Assembly: GCF_007846085.1 (NCBI RefSeq)
Contig: NZ_VOEJ01000009.1
Span: forward strand, 62,001-126,000
DNA length: 64,000 bases
Origin: Mucilaginibacter pallidiroseus
Lineage (GTDB): Bacteria; Bacteroidota; Bacteroidia; Sphingobacteriales; Sphingobacteriaceae
Direction: 5' to 3'
The position numbers were made by a program, and so were the translations under genes. Positions within the stretch are counted from its first letter, which is position 1. Each line of letters opens with the position of its first letter. Positions 1 through 8,497 of the stretch are shown here, in pieces. Below the pieces are notes generated by a model, which had not been told where the DNA came from, searched no databases, and was given only the letters and a program-made list of their open reading frames with translations.

Positions 1-179
1 CCAAGTACTATATCCTCAACGTTGCCCCGGCGATCTGCGGTTTGTATACCAATGATAGTCGACCCAAAATTACTGAGCGTTACAGTTGTGTTTTGGCGGT
101 TAGTTAGGCTGTATTGATATACCTCCATCCCATCGGCCTCACCCCAGTATTTTTTGTCGCTTTTATTTTGTGTCATCAT
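1..179 (-). CDS. galM: Aldose 1-epimerase (galactose mutarotase), N-terminal part, runs off the window
   Basis: Reading the minus strand from a double ATG at 179/176 gives an open frame to the window edge. The translation contains NFGSTI followed by DRRGNVEDIVLG, the characteristic start of aldose 1-epimerases, which interconvert alpha and beta anomers of galactose or glucose. Only about 59 residues are present, so the catalytic His and Glu lie outside the window. The gene is divergent from the LacI-family repressor, with an operator-like palindrome between them, which suggests sugar-responsive control. No signal peptide is visible, so a cytoplasmic enzyme is likely if this start is right. 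Bacteroidota also have secreted versions that begin further upstream. Confidence 0.8.
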   Translation of the reverse strand, partial: MMTQNKSDKKYWGEADGMEVYQYSLTNRQNTTVTLSNFGSTIIGIQTADRRGNVEDIVL

Positions 180-278
180 CAAGATAGTGGCAAAGCTCCC
201 TAACGGCGGCTCGTGACCCTTTGATATTGTTTTTTGAAGTTATTGAATTGAGTTGGCGCACACATTATTTAATATTGC

Positions 279-290
279 GCAAACGTTTGA
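279..290. promoter_or_regulatory. LacI-type operator, copy 1 (upstream of the repressor gene)
   Basis: CAAACGTTTG at 280-289 is a perfect 10-bp palindrome with the central CG typical of LacI/GalR-family operators. The same core recurs at 1409-1418. It lies between a TTG (275-277) and TAGGTTTC (295-302), which could be the -33 and -7 elements of the repressor promoter. Bound repressor would then block its own transcription and possibly that of the divergent mutarotase gene. Confidence 0.7.
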
Positions 291-361
291 TAAATAGGTT
301 TCAATAGCCCTATCTTTACTATTATTACTCTTAAGATATCACTAAGCTTATTTAAATTCAA

Positions 362-1402
362 TTGCGTAGTAAACCAGCCACTATAAAAGACATTGCACGA
401 AAACTCAATTTGTCAGTTTCTACAGTATCGCGCGGGTTGCATGATCACCCAAGCATAGGGCTTACAACGCGCCAAAAAATAAAGGCTACTGCCGCCGAGC
501 TGCATTACGAGCCTAACCAAACCGCGATATTCTTGCAAAAAGGCACTACCCAAACCATTGGTGTAATTGTACCTGAACTTAGTGAAGCTTTTTTTTCGAC
601 GGCTGTAAGCGCAATTGAAGAGATAGCCAATAAACGTAACTACACGGTTTTACTTGCACAATCGCATGATGACGAGCATTTGGAAAAGCACCTTGTAGAA
701 AAAATGAAAAACCACCGTGTTGATGGTTTGCTCGTATCGGTAGGTAAAAACACCTCATCATACGAGCATTTTGAAAAACTGAAGCAGTACGATATCCCAT
801 TGGTTTTCTTCGACAGGATACCCATTATGCCTAACATACATTACGTTGGCTGCAATATGGAAACAGGCACCATTGAGGCTTTAAACTATCTTTTAAAAAA
901 AGGGCATCGAAGCATAGGGCTTATTAACGGCCCGTCTACCCTGTTAGCCAGCAGCGAAAGGAAGGAAGGCTACATAAAGGCCCTTACTAAAAATCGCTTA
1001 AAGTTTGACCCATCGCTTGTGGTATCGTGCGACCTGACGGAAGATGGGACCCAAAAAGCTTTGCAGGAGTTGCTTGCAAATAAAAGGAAACCCACGGCAG
1101 TTGTAACCTTTAATGATTATGTTGCGCTTTATGCAATTAAGTATGCACGGGAGCTGTCACTCTGCATAAATAAAGATATTGAGTTTGTAAGCTATGCCAA
1201 CCTACCGCTTGCTAACTACATGCAATACGCGCCGGTGGCATCGGTAGAACAATTTCCATTTCTGCAGGGTCATAAGGCAGCAGACATTTTACTTGATTTG
1301 CTTTCCCAGAAAATGCGCAATCAAAACCAGCAAACAGCCTATTACAAGATCATCATCGAGTCGCAATTAATAGAACGTGCCGGTACGAACGACCAAGATT
1401 AA
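362..1402 (+). CDS. LacI/GalR-family transcriptional repressor
   Basis: The protein has 346 residues, the normal family length. The N-terminus (about residues 7-30, TIKDIARKLNLSVSTVSRGL) is the helix-turn-helix plus hinge start of LacI proteins. The rest is a periplasmic-binding-protein-like sensor domain (IGVIVPELSEAFF near 67, VDGLLVS near 121) that binds a sugar ligand. The start is TTG; no in-frame ATG exists before the HTH. Flanking genes (mutarotase, sugar-kinase-like protein) and two palindromes suggest an autoregulated repressor of a small sugar-use regulon. The effector cannot be read from the sequence. Confidence 0.92.
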   Translation: MRSKPATIKDIARKLNLSVSTVSRGLHDHPSIGLTTRQKIKATAAELHYEPNQTAIFLQKGTTQTIGVIVPELSEAFFSTAVSAIEEIANKRNYTVLLAQSHDDEHLEKHLVEKMKNHRVDGLLVSVGKNTSSYEHFEKLKQYDIPLVFFDRIPIMPNIHYVGCNMETGTIEALNYLLKKGHRSIGLINGPSTLLASSERKEGYIKALTKNRLKFDPSLVVSCDLTEDGTQKALQELLANKRKPTAVVTFNDYVALYAIKYARELSLCINKDIEFVSYANLPLANYMQYAPVASVEQFPFLQGHKAADILLDLLSQKMRNQNQQTAYYKIIIESQLIERAGTNDQD

Positions 1403-1406
1403 ATTA

Positions 1407-1420
1407 CGCAAACGTTTGCG
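1407..1420. promoter_or_regulatory. LacI-type operator, copy 2 (upstream of the kinase gene)
   Basis: CGCAAACGTTTGCG is a perfect 14-bp palindrome with the same core as the copy at 280-289. It begins 5 bp after the repressor stop codon and ends 51 bp before the kinase ATG. This position fits repression of the downstream gene. Confidence 0.75.
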
Positions 1421-1444
1421 CGAGGCATTGCTACACGCATTGGT

Positions 1445-1452
1445 TATGTTTG
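1445..1452 (+). promoter_or_regulatory. Candidate -7 promoter element for the kinase gene
   Basis: TATGTTTG matches the Bacteroidota -7 consensus TAnnTTTG exactly and lies 19 bp before the ATG at 1472. No well-spaced -33 TTTG is visible; the operator at 1407-1420 occupies the region just upstream. Confidence 0.5.
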
Positions 1453-1471
1453 ATATAAATAAGTACAACAA

Positions 1472-2551
1472 ATGCTGCAACCAGTTTTAAAAGCGTATGG
1501 GCTCGATGCAAAAGCATACCATATACAGGCGTTCGGCTCAGGTTTAATTAACCATACCTGGAAAGTAACAGGACCGGGCAAACCCTTTATTTTGCAACGT
1601 ATCAATACAGACGTTTTTGAAAATCCGGAAGCTATTGCAAGCAACTTACAAGCACTAGCAGCATACGTTAGAAAAAATCATCCGTCTTACCTTTTTGCTG
1701 CACCGCTACAGGCTACCAGCGGCAAATACATGGTTGTGCATGAGGGCCACTACTACCGGCTTACAAATTTTATAGAAGCATCGCACACAGTTGATTTTTT
1801 AACGCAAAGCGGGCAGGCTTATGAAGCGGCAAGGCAGTTTGGCAAGTTCACATACATCTTTAATAGGTTTGACACGACGACCCTTAAACCTACTTTGACT
1901 GATTTTCATAACCTCACACTGCGTTTACAGCAGTTTGAGCAAGCGGTTGAAAAAGCCGATAATAGCCGGATAGAACTAGCCGCAACGGAAATTGATAAAG
2001 TAAAACAATATGTTGACATAGCCCGGCAATACAGCCAGATTGTTGAAAGCGGCAGCATACCCTTACGCGTAGTACATCATGATACCAAGATAAATAATGT
2101 ACTATTTGACGAGGATGACAAGGGCATTGGCGTAATTGATTTGGATACGGTTATGCCAGGTTACTTCATCAGCGATATTGGCGACATGATGCGCACCTAT
2201 CTTTCTGAAGCAAACGAGGAAGAGCAGGATATCAGCAAGATTAAAATACGCGGCAGTTTTTTTGCGGCCATTTATGTGGGCTACATCGGGCAGATGGGCG
2301 GCGTATTAACCGAGCCTGAGAAGCAGTTATTCACATATGCAGGTAAGTTTATGATCTACATGCAATTTGTACGTTTCCTAACCGATTATTTAAATGGCGA
2401 TGTCTATTATCAAACCAATTACGAAGCGCACAATCTTGTTAGGGCGCGAAACCAACTATGCCTGCTGGAACGATACATTGCAGCAATCCCGGAGTTTGAA
2501 AATATCATTTCACATTTTGGCAAACCAGCCGCAAATACTGAAATAGTTTAA
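1472..2551 (+). CDS. Phosphotransferase of the aminoglycoside-phosphotransferase fold, probable sugar/N-acetylhexosamine kinase
   Basis: This 359-residue protein has the APH/choline-kinase fold. The catalytic loop HHDTKINN lies at residues 202-209 (Asp204 as catalytic base, Asn209 as metal ligand) and the metal-binding IDLDT at 222-226. The N-terminal LQRINTDVF segment resembles NahK-type N-acetylhexosamine 1-kinases and related Bacteroidota proteins. A sugar-1-kinase role fits the neighbouring mutarotase and repressor; the substrate is inferred, not shown. It starts 69 bp after the repressor gene behind its own operator. Its stop is 5 bp from the stop of the convergent marC, leaving no room for a terminator. 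Confidence 0.78.
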   Translation: MLQPVLKAYGLDAKAYHIQAFGSGLINHTWKVTGPGKPFILQRINTDVFENPEAIASNLQALAAYVRKNHPSYLFAAPLQATSGKYMVVHEGHYYRLTNFIEASHTVDFLTQSGQAYEAARQFGKFTYIFNRFDTTTLKPTLTDFHNLTLRLQQFEQAVEKADNSRIELAATEIDKVKQYVDIARQYSQIVESGSIPLRVVHHDTKINNVLFDEDDKGIGVIDLDTVMPGYFISDIGDMMRTYLSEANEEEQDISKIKIRGSFFAAIYVGYIGQMGGVLTEPEKQLFTYAGKFMIYMQFVRFLTDYLNGDVYYQTNYEAHNLVRARNQLCLLERYIAAIPEFENIISHFGKPAANTEIV

Positions 2552-2556
2552 TGAAC

Positions 2557-3231
2557 CTAAAGTTTTAAGATAGTTTTAAGGCCCGTAAAGCCAATTTGCA
2601 ACCCCACACAAAATATAAGGAATGCCGAAATGCGGTTAATTACATTTTCGCCATTGGGTCCAAGCAACTGGATTATTTTACGCGTATTTAAGTAAAACAC
2701 GTAAATGAGTATGCACATTACCAATATCGATACCAAGATGGCCCCTGTATTTATATAATATTGAGGGCTGCCGAAGGCTTCGCCGTGGGCGCTTAAAGTA
2801 AACAATACAGATATCGTGCCCGCCCCCGTGGTAGCAGGGAAAGTTATGGGATAAAATAATTTACCTGATATATGATGATACGCCGAGATATCATCATTTT
2901 GAGTCAAGTCTTCGGTATCAGTCGTTTCTTTAGCATCTGACGATAAAAACTCCCACCCCATTTTACAGATCATGATGCCCCCGGCAAGTTGCACAATTGG
3001 TATTGAGATGCCAAACAATCGCAGGATAGATTGGCCAGCAAATAACGATACGATGCAAATGAGGAAAGCATAAAGCGCAATTTTAATAACAGCTCGCTTA
3101 CGATCTCGCGTAGAAAGGTATTCGAAAAACGGACTAACCATAAACGCCGATCCCACCGGGTTAACCACCGGGAACAGTGCTATAATCCCTATAAAAACAA
3201 GGTTGATAAACGGGTGGTTAAAAAATGCCAT
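2557..3231 (-). CDS. MarC-family (UPF0056) integral membrane protein
   Basis: The protein has about 224 residues and six hydrophobic segments. The first carries ALFPVVNPVGSAF, a MarC/YhgN-family hallmark, and PITFPATTGAGTISVLFTL is the second conserved block. A hydrophilic acidic loop (about residues 98-118) separates the halves. It acts in the inner membrane; despite the name, a role in multidrug resistance has not held up and the transport function is unknown. The ATG at 3231 is preferred to the in-frame TTG at 3243, because family members begin just before the first helix. Confidence 0.88.
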   Translation of the reverse strand: MAFFNHPFINLVFIGIIALFPVVNPVGSAFMVSPFFEYLSTRDRKRAVIKIALYAFLICIVSLFAGQSILRLFGISIPIVQLAGGIMICKMGWEFLSSDAKETTDTEDLTQNDDISAYHHISGKLFYPITFPATTGAGTISVLFTLSAHGEAFGSPQYYINTGAILVSILVMCILIYVFYLNTRKIIQLLGPNGENVINRISAFLIFCVGLQIGFTGLKTILKL

Positions 3232-3243
3232 ATCTATTGGCAA

Positions 3244-3564
3244 TATGCAATTTTGCCAGCAAACTAAAAATAATGTTGTGCAACCAATATGATTTTAAAA
3301 CCAAAAATTGATTGTAAACAAATTGAGGGTTTTTTGGCGGCTATTAAGTATCTTCGTGCTGCCTAAAACCTTGCGGTATAATTATAACGTTTGTTTTACT
3401 TTATAACTTTTGCGTCAGAGCATTTATGTTTTCAATTAAAAGCATCAGTTTCGTATCGGCCCGCTTTTGGGCGCATAAGTCTGCAAGCGCTTAAAAGTCG
3501 TTAATTAGGTATAATTTTCAACAATGAGTGTTTACCAGATGCAGGCAATGCACAAAATAACTAA
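3244..3564. other. Intergenic region before locus A; no gene seen
   Basis: This AT-rich stretch between marC (minus) and the polysaccharide operon (plus) holds no credible ORF; the longest ATG ORF noted is 22 codons at 3426-3494. Several TA-rich segments (TAACTTTTG near 3403-3411) could be further promoter elements for either side. Confidence 0.5.
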
Positions 3565-3595
3565 TTTGGGTTTCTTGATAACATACATAACTTTC
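3565..3595 (+). promoter_or_regulatory. Promoter of polysaccharide locus A
   Basis: TTTG at 3565-3568 is followed by exactly 19 bases and TAACTTTC at 3588-3595. This matches the Bacteroidota consensus TTTG-N19-TAnnTTTG with one mismatch in the last base. The predicted transcript starts near 3602, giving a leader of about 65 nt before the kinase ATG. The -7 box and following CG..GGTATC recur before the locus B kinase. Confidence 0.7.
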
Positions 3596-3666
3596 GTGGT
3601 ATCGCAAGATAAAGCGATTGTGCCAGCTGCCATTATTTAATATTTTAAAATCTGTATTTGCCATTA

Positions 3667-6087
3667 ATGGAAGAAACCGAAGTTGTATCTCATAAGCTCC
3701 CCAACCAGGAGATCGACTATTTTAAGATAGGCAAGATCCTTATAAGCCGCTGGTATTGGATAGTGGGCTCTCTCCTGTTTTTTGTTTTAGGTTCGAACTT
3801 ATACTTGTGGTATACACCTAAAATTTACGCAACAGGCGGCACCATGAAACTGGAGGAGCGCCGCTCGGAGCTTGCAGATTTATCAAACGCTTTGCCAACT
3901 ACTGAGAGGGGCGTAAATCGTATATTGAGCGAGACTTCAATACTGCAAAGCCGTGCCGTTGTACTAAGGGCTATAAAAGATTTAAATTACCCGATAAGTT
4001 TTTTTGTTGAAGGCCGGGTGCGCACAAGTGAGCTTTATCCCGAAAAGCCACTTAACATCAAAATAATACAACTTGATACGCTAAATTTTTATCGTGATGT
4101 AATAACATTTAAACCCATAAACAATCGGGAATATAACCTTACGTATAAAGTGGGAGGTGCCGAGGTTAGTAAAAACTACAATTACAACACACCGGTAACT
4201 ATAGCTACTACCAGCTTTTCCATAGCGCATAGTAACGTTAATAAAAAGTCTGTCTACCTTTTTAAGTTTAACTCGCCCGAAGATTTTGTTGGAAGGGTAC
4301 AGGGTGGTCTGCGCGCCGGCGAAGCGGTAAAAAACTCCAATGTAATATATCTTTCATTAACGGATGCCAATCCCCGTTTCGCGGCTGATGTGCTTAACAA
4401 CATCATGAAAGAGTATTTGATTAATGATCGTAACCGTAAAACGCAGTCGGCATCACAGATGATCAACTTTATTGATGAGCAGCTAAGCTACCTGTCAAAC
4501 GCGGTTAAGGGTTCTGCAACTTCTATCCAAAACTTCAAGCAAAAAAACAAGTTAATGGAGGTCAGTTCATCTGCCGAGGCTGCACTTACTAAAGCAAAAG
4601 ATGTTGAAAGCCAGCAATCACTTTTAAAGCTGCAGCTTTTAGCGATAAATCAGTTAAAGGAGCAGATATACAAGGAAAAAAATAATCTAACCTTAAATTT
4701 CAATGCTGCTGACGATCAGGATGCGCCCGCTATATCTAAGATAGTTGAAGATCTGGACAAGTTACTCAATCAACGTACCGACCTGTTAAAGACTTACACG
4801 CCTACGTCAGCGCCTATCGAGGAAATAAACCGCAATATACTGCGCATAAAAAGTAATGCGCTTGATATATTAGCATCTGCCGAGGGGCGTATAAAACGTA
4901 CACTTAGTTTTTTAAACGGTCAGCTATCTGAAGTAAACCAGCGAATTGCCACCTTTCCCGTAGCAGAGCGGCAATCAATAGATCTGCAACGCAGTTTTGA
5001 GATTAATGAGAAGGTGTACTCCTTTCTGTCAGAAAAGAAGCTTGAGTCGCAGATAGGCCGTGCCGGAATCTTACCAAGCGCAACCATAGTTGAACAGGCA
5101 CAACCTAATTATTCGCCGGTTTCGCCAAATGAACGCAGCATACACCGTACTGCCATTATATTGGGGTTAGGTGTTGGCTTGGGGCTAATTATACTCATCA
5201 GGGTTTTAAACCCTTACATCTATGATAAGGAAACTATTGAGAGCCTTACATCAATTCCAATAATTGGTGTTATACGTAAGTTTCCGGAAAAGATAGATGA
5301 AGATAATGTTCAGGTTTTGGCGCTAAGTAAACCCAAATCAATCTTCGCAGAGTCGGTGCGTTCGGTACGTACCAATCTTAATTTCCTTGCTTCCGAGAAG
5401 CAAAGCAAAGTAATTTGCGTCACATCAGAAGTTGCAGGGGAAGGTAAGTCGTTTGTTACGGTAAACCTCTCCAGTACGTTGTCGCTTATTGATAAAAAGG
5501 TGATATTAATAGCTGCGGACTTACGTCGGTCAAGGCTGCACCAAACCTTTAGAGTACCCAATGATAAAGGCTTAAGTACTTACCTGTCCAATCAATCAAC
5601 CCTTGATGAGATCATTTTAAAATCTGATCAGGAGAATTTAGACTTTATGGTTTCAGGCCCGGTGCCCCCTAACCCATCTGAGCTACTGCACACCGAAAAG
5701 ATGACGCAGTTAGTTAAATATCTTTCTACTATATACGACGTGGTCATGATAGATACTGCGCCAATAGGTTTGGTATCAGATTCGATACCGCTCATCAGGC
5801 TTAGCGATATTAATATTTTTGTGATAAGATCAGGAAAATCAAAGTTCTACTCGGCTACCATACCGCAGCGCATAGCGCAGGAGTACAATCTTAATAATAC
5901 GGTAATTGTTTTAAACGCCTTTGCCGAAGATATACTGCATTCAAGGTATTACACTACTAAGTTTACCGGCGAAGGATATGGCAACAGGTATTATTACTAT
6001 TCCGACTATTCGGGTTACGAATCATCGGGTTATTATGTAGATAGTGAGAAGAAAAAATGGTGGAGTTTAAGCCGTTGGCTTAAATAG
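3667..6087 (+). CDS. wzc: Wzc-type polysaccharide co-polymerase / BY-type tyrosine autokinase (locus A)
   Basis: This inner-membrane chain-length regulator and tyrosine kinase has about 806 residues. An N-terminal Wzz domain begins with a membrane helix (WYWIVGSLLFFVLGSN, near 30). A long coiled-coil periplasmic part follows, then a second helix (IILGLGVGLGLIILI, near 500) and a cytoplasmic kinase domain. That domain has Walker A AGEGKS (about 590), Walker A' ILIAADLRR (about 613) and Walker B VVMIDTAP (about 691). The C-terminus is a tyrosine cluster (RYYYYSDYSGYESSGYY), the autophosphorylation tail. The first Asp of Walker A' is replaced by Ala. The ATG at 3667 is chosen over the in-frame TTG at 3658. 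It is the first gene of locus A. Confidence 0.93.
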   Translation: MEETEVVSHKLPNQEIDYFKIGKILISRWYWIVGSLLFFVLGSNLYLWYTPKIYATGGTMKLEERRSELADLSNALPTTERGVNRILSETSILQSRAVVLRAIKDLNYPISFFVEGRVRTSELYPEKPLNIKIIQLDTLNFYRDVITFKPINNREYNLTYKVGGAEVSKNYNYNTPVTIATTSFSIAHSNVNKKSVYLFKFNSPEDFVGRVQGGLRAGEAVKNSNVIYLSLTDANPRFAADVLNNIMKEYLINDRNRKTQSASQMINFIDEQLSYLSNAVKGSATSIQNFKQKNKLMEVSSSAEAALTKAKDVESQQSLLKLQLLAINQLKEQIYKEKNNLTLNFNAADDQDAPAISKIVEDLDKLLNQRTDLLKTYTPTSAPIEEINRNILRIKSNALDILASAEGRIKRTLSFLNGQLSEVNQRIATFPVAERQSIDLQRSFEINEKVYSFLSEKKLESQIGRAGILPSATIVEQAQPNYSPVSPNERSIHRTAIILGLGVGLGLIILIRVLNPYIYDKETIESLTSIPIIGVIRKFPEKIDEDNVQVLALSKPKSIFAESVRSVRTNLNFLASEKQSKVICVTSEVAGEGKSFVTVNLSSTLSLIDKKVILIAADLRRSRLHQTFRVPNDKGLSTYLSNQSTLDEIILKSDQENLDFMVSGPVPPNPSELLHTEKMTQLVKYLSTIYDVVMIDTAPIGLVSDSIPLIRLSDINIFVIRSGKSKFYSATIPQRIAQEYNLNNTVIVLNAFAEDILHSRYYTTKFTGEGYGNRYYYYSDYSGYESSGYYVDSEKKKWWSLSRWLK

Positions 6088-6106
6088 TGCGCGAAGCTGT
6101 TTGCAG

Positions 6107-6622
6107 ATGAATCTTAAACTTAATTCAGCAGAGCTCAAATGGTATCCGGTATACACGCATGCAAGGGCGGAAAAGAAAGCTTATGAGGCGCTTGTGAAAA
6201 AAGGTGTTACTGCTTATTTACCGTTGCAAAAAAGCCTTAAACAGTGGAGCGATCGCAAAAAATGGGTGGAAGAACCGCTTATTAAGTCTTATTTATTTGT
6301 TAAAATTGCTGAAGCGAACATGGCCGAAGTGTTGATGACAAAAGGCGTTGCGCGTTTTTTGTATTTTGGAGGGCGCATAACACCTATGCCTGACAAACAG
6401 ATAGAAGATCTTAAATTGCTAATGGCAAGTTCTGTTGAACTTGAAGTAACTGACGAAAATTTGCAACCGGGAGAAAAGATAAAAATAAAGGCCGGCCCGC
6501 TGAAAGGCATAACCGGCGAAATGATATCATACCGGTCGCAAAAGCAACTTTTAATACGATTAGAAGATATAGGGTGCTCCATTGTAGTGAATATGGCGGC
6601 ATCATTTGTAAGCAGATTTTAA
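6107..6622 (+). CDS. UpxY/NusG-like transcription antiterminator
   Basis: This 171-residue NusG paralogue has an N-terminal NGN domain (KWYPVYTHARAEKKAYEAL near the start, PLIKSYLFVKI near 65) and a C-terminal KOW motif (PGEKIKIKAGPLKGITGEM, about 119-137). In Bacteroides, UpxY proteins are encoded at the head of capsule operons, bind RNA polymerase and prevent premature termination in those long transcripts. Its place as second gene of a nearly 39-kb operon fits that job. The ATG at 6107 is preferred to the TTG at 6101. It follows wzc by 19 bp. Confidence 0.88.
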   Translation: MNLKLNSAELKWYPVYTHARAEKKAYEALVKKGVTAYLPLQKSLKQWSDRKKWVEEPLIKSYLFVKIAEANMAEVLMTKGVARFLYFGGRITPMPDKQIEDLKLLMASSVELEVTDENLQPGEKIKIKAGPLKGITGEMISYRSQKQLLIRLEDIGCSIVVNMAASFVSRF

Positions 6623-6639
6623 AGGCAGCAAAAGCCTTT
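6621..6639 (+). terminator. Weak hairpin after the antiterminator gene
   Basis: AAAGGC and GCCTTT form a 6-bp stem with a 7-nt loop that overlaps the upxY stop codon. The following sequence is AATAAATAATT, not a T-run, so this is at most a pause or attenuation site. It lies in the longest gap (87 bp) of the early operon. Confidence 0.35.
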
Positions 6640-6709
6640 AATAAATAATTGAAAATAAATAAGTTACTAAATTAAAATGTAACTTACCGGGCGAAGCTAT
6701 GCCCACCTC

Positions 6710-8497
6710 ATGTGCAGAATAGCAGGAATAATAAGTAATAGTTTTTCGTCAACCACCCTTAAGGAGAAGGTGCAGGCCATGTGTACCAGCATGTGCCATG
6801 GCGGTCCTGACGACGAGGGAGTAATAGCTCATGAAAATGCCAATCTTGTATTCGGACATAGGCGGCTTTCAATAATCGATTTAAGCGGAGCAGGCCATCA
6901 GCCTATGGCAGACGTAAACGAACTGGCCTTAATAACCTTTAACGGCGAGATATACAACTACCGTGAGCTTAAAGCAGAATTGCAAGGCTTTGGGGCTGTA
7001 TTTCAAAACCAAACCGATACAGAGGTTATTTTGCAAGCATATCTGAAGTGGGGAATAGATTGCTTCTCTAAATTCAGGGGGATTTTTGCATTTGCGTTAT
7101 TCGACATTAAAAAAAGCACCACCTATCTTGTAAGAGATGCTAATGGTGTTAAGCCGCTGTACTATTATCATAACGACGAGGTGTTTGCATTCGCTTCGGA
7201 AATCAAGGCATTTATTAGAGCCGGTGTAACCCATCAGCATGATGAGCGATGGCCAATCTGGCTTTTGGCTTTTGGTAATATACCGGAGCCCTATACAACG
7301 CTTAAAAATGTGTTCAGCCTACCCAAAGGGAGCTATTTAAGTTATAGCCTGGAGAAAGGCCCTTCAATAAATAGTTACGAGAATGTTGCACATAATCACC
7401 TTTTAGTTGATGAAAGAGAGGCGCAGGAAGGCATCTGCCATCACCTGAACAATGCCGTTAAAAGACAACTTATATCCGACGCTCCAATTGGTGTGTTTTT
7501 AAGCGGCGGCACCGATTCAAGCATACTCACTTTGCTTGCCGCAAAGCAACATAATAAGCCGGTTAAAACCATCTCACTTTTTTTTAATGAGAAGGAATAT
7601 GATGAAAGCCGGTATCAAACGCTGGTGGCCGGAAAGCTTCCTAAAGATGACTTTCACAGCCACCTTACAACCAGCCAGGATTTTGACACGCATTTGCCGC
7701 AAATAATTGGCGCTATGGATATGCCTACAACTGATGGTATAAACAGTTGGTTCATTAGCAAATATGCAAGTGAAACCGGTTTCAAAGCGGTACTGTCGGG
7801 CATTGGTGCCGACGAATTATTTGGCGGATATCCTTCTTTTGAAAGAATAAGCTACCTGCGATATGCGCGCATGTTTCCAAAAAACATCTATTGGCTTACT
7901 AACTTGTTACAAAACAACAAATTAAAGCGCCTTTTATATCTTCAACAAAGCAATACAGCAGCCGATTATCTTTTTCTGCGTGGGTTGTTCACCCCTGTAG
8001 ATATTGCCAAACTGTTAAACACTACTGAGCAGCAAGCAAATGATGTGTTGTTTAAAAGCTTTGATTTCCCAATAAAAAAGGATTACAATAAGTTGGATGC
8101 CGCATGGTTTGAGAAAGAGCTGTACATGCAAAACCAACTGTTGAGGGATACTGACGTAATGAGTATGCGTCATGGGCTTGAAGTACGTGTGCCTTTTCTT
8201 GATGAGGATTTCCAGACATATGTAAACAGCATAACACCGGCCGTTCGCTTTAAAGGCCCGAGGCCAAAGCAACTGTTGATTGATAGTTTCCGAGACATTT
8301 TGCCTAATGATGTGTGGAGCCGTAAAAAAATGGGATTTAGCTTTCCGCTGCAGGAGTGGATGGGTAAAAACCAACAGGTTACCAATGAGGAGCATTACAA
8401 GGGTACTGCAGCCAAACAGGCAATAAATAAATTTAAGCAGGGAAAAATACACTGGTCAAGAGCATTTGCATTGTACCAAGTTCAAAAACATGTCTAA
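6710..8497 (+). CDS. asnB: Asparagine synthase-like glutamine amidotransferase
   Basis: The 595-residue, full-length class II amidotransferase has Cys2 after the initiator Met as nucleophile, the glutaminase signature FNGEIYNYRELK (about 82-93), the ATP-pyrophosphatase loop FLSGGTDSS (about 262-270) and GIGADELFGGY (about 364). The family transfers glutamine-derived ammonia to an adenylated carboxylate. In O-antigen and EPS loci such enzymes are thought to amidate uronic acids or other acidic groups rather than make asparagine, and its place inside the operon points that way. Both active sites look intact. The start is fixed by the need for Cys at position 2. Confidence 0.85.
   Translation: MCRIAGIISNSFSSTTLKEKVQAMCTSMCHGGPDDEGVIAHENANLVFGHRRLSIIDLSGAGHQPMADVNELALITFNGEIYNYRELKAELQGFGAVFQNQTDTEVILQAYLKWGIDCFSKFRGIFAFALFDIKKSTTYLVRDANGVKPLYYYHNDEVFAFASEIKAFIRAGVTHQHDERWPIWLLAFGNIPEPYTTLKNVFSLPKGSYLSYSLEKGPSINSYENVAHNHLLVDEREAQEGICHHLNNAVKRQLISDAPIGVFLSGGTDSSILTLLAAKQHNKPVKTISLFFNEKEYDESRYQTLVAGKLPKDDFHSHLTTSQDFDTHLPQIIGAMDMPTTDGINSWFISKYASETGFKAVLSGIGADELFGGYPSFERISYLRYARMFPKNIYWLTNLLQNNKLKRLLYLQQSNTAADYLFLRGLFTPVDIAKLLNTTEQQANDVLFKSFDFPIKKDYNKLDAAWFEKELYMQNQLLRDTDVMSMRHGLEVRVPFLDEDFQTYVNSITPAVRFKGPRPKQLLIDSFRDILPNDVWSRKKMGFSFPLQEWMGKNQQVTNEEHYKGTAAKQAINKFKQGKIHWSRAFALYQVQKHV

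Noticed and set aside
3426..3494. 22-codon ATG ORF in the gap before wzc
   Set aside because: Too short and without similarity or leader-peptide features.
8015..8452. 145-aa minus-strand ORF inside asnB
   Set aside because: Antisense shadow of a conserved enzyme gene.
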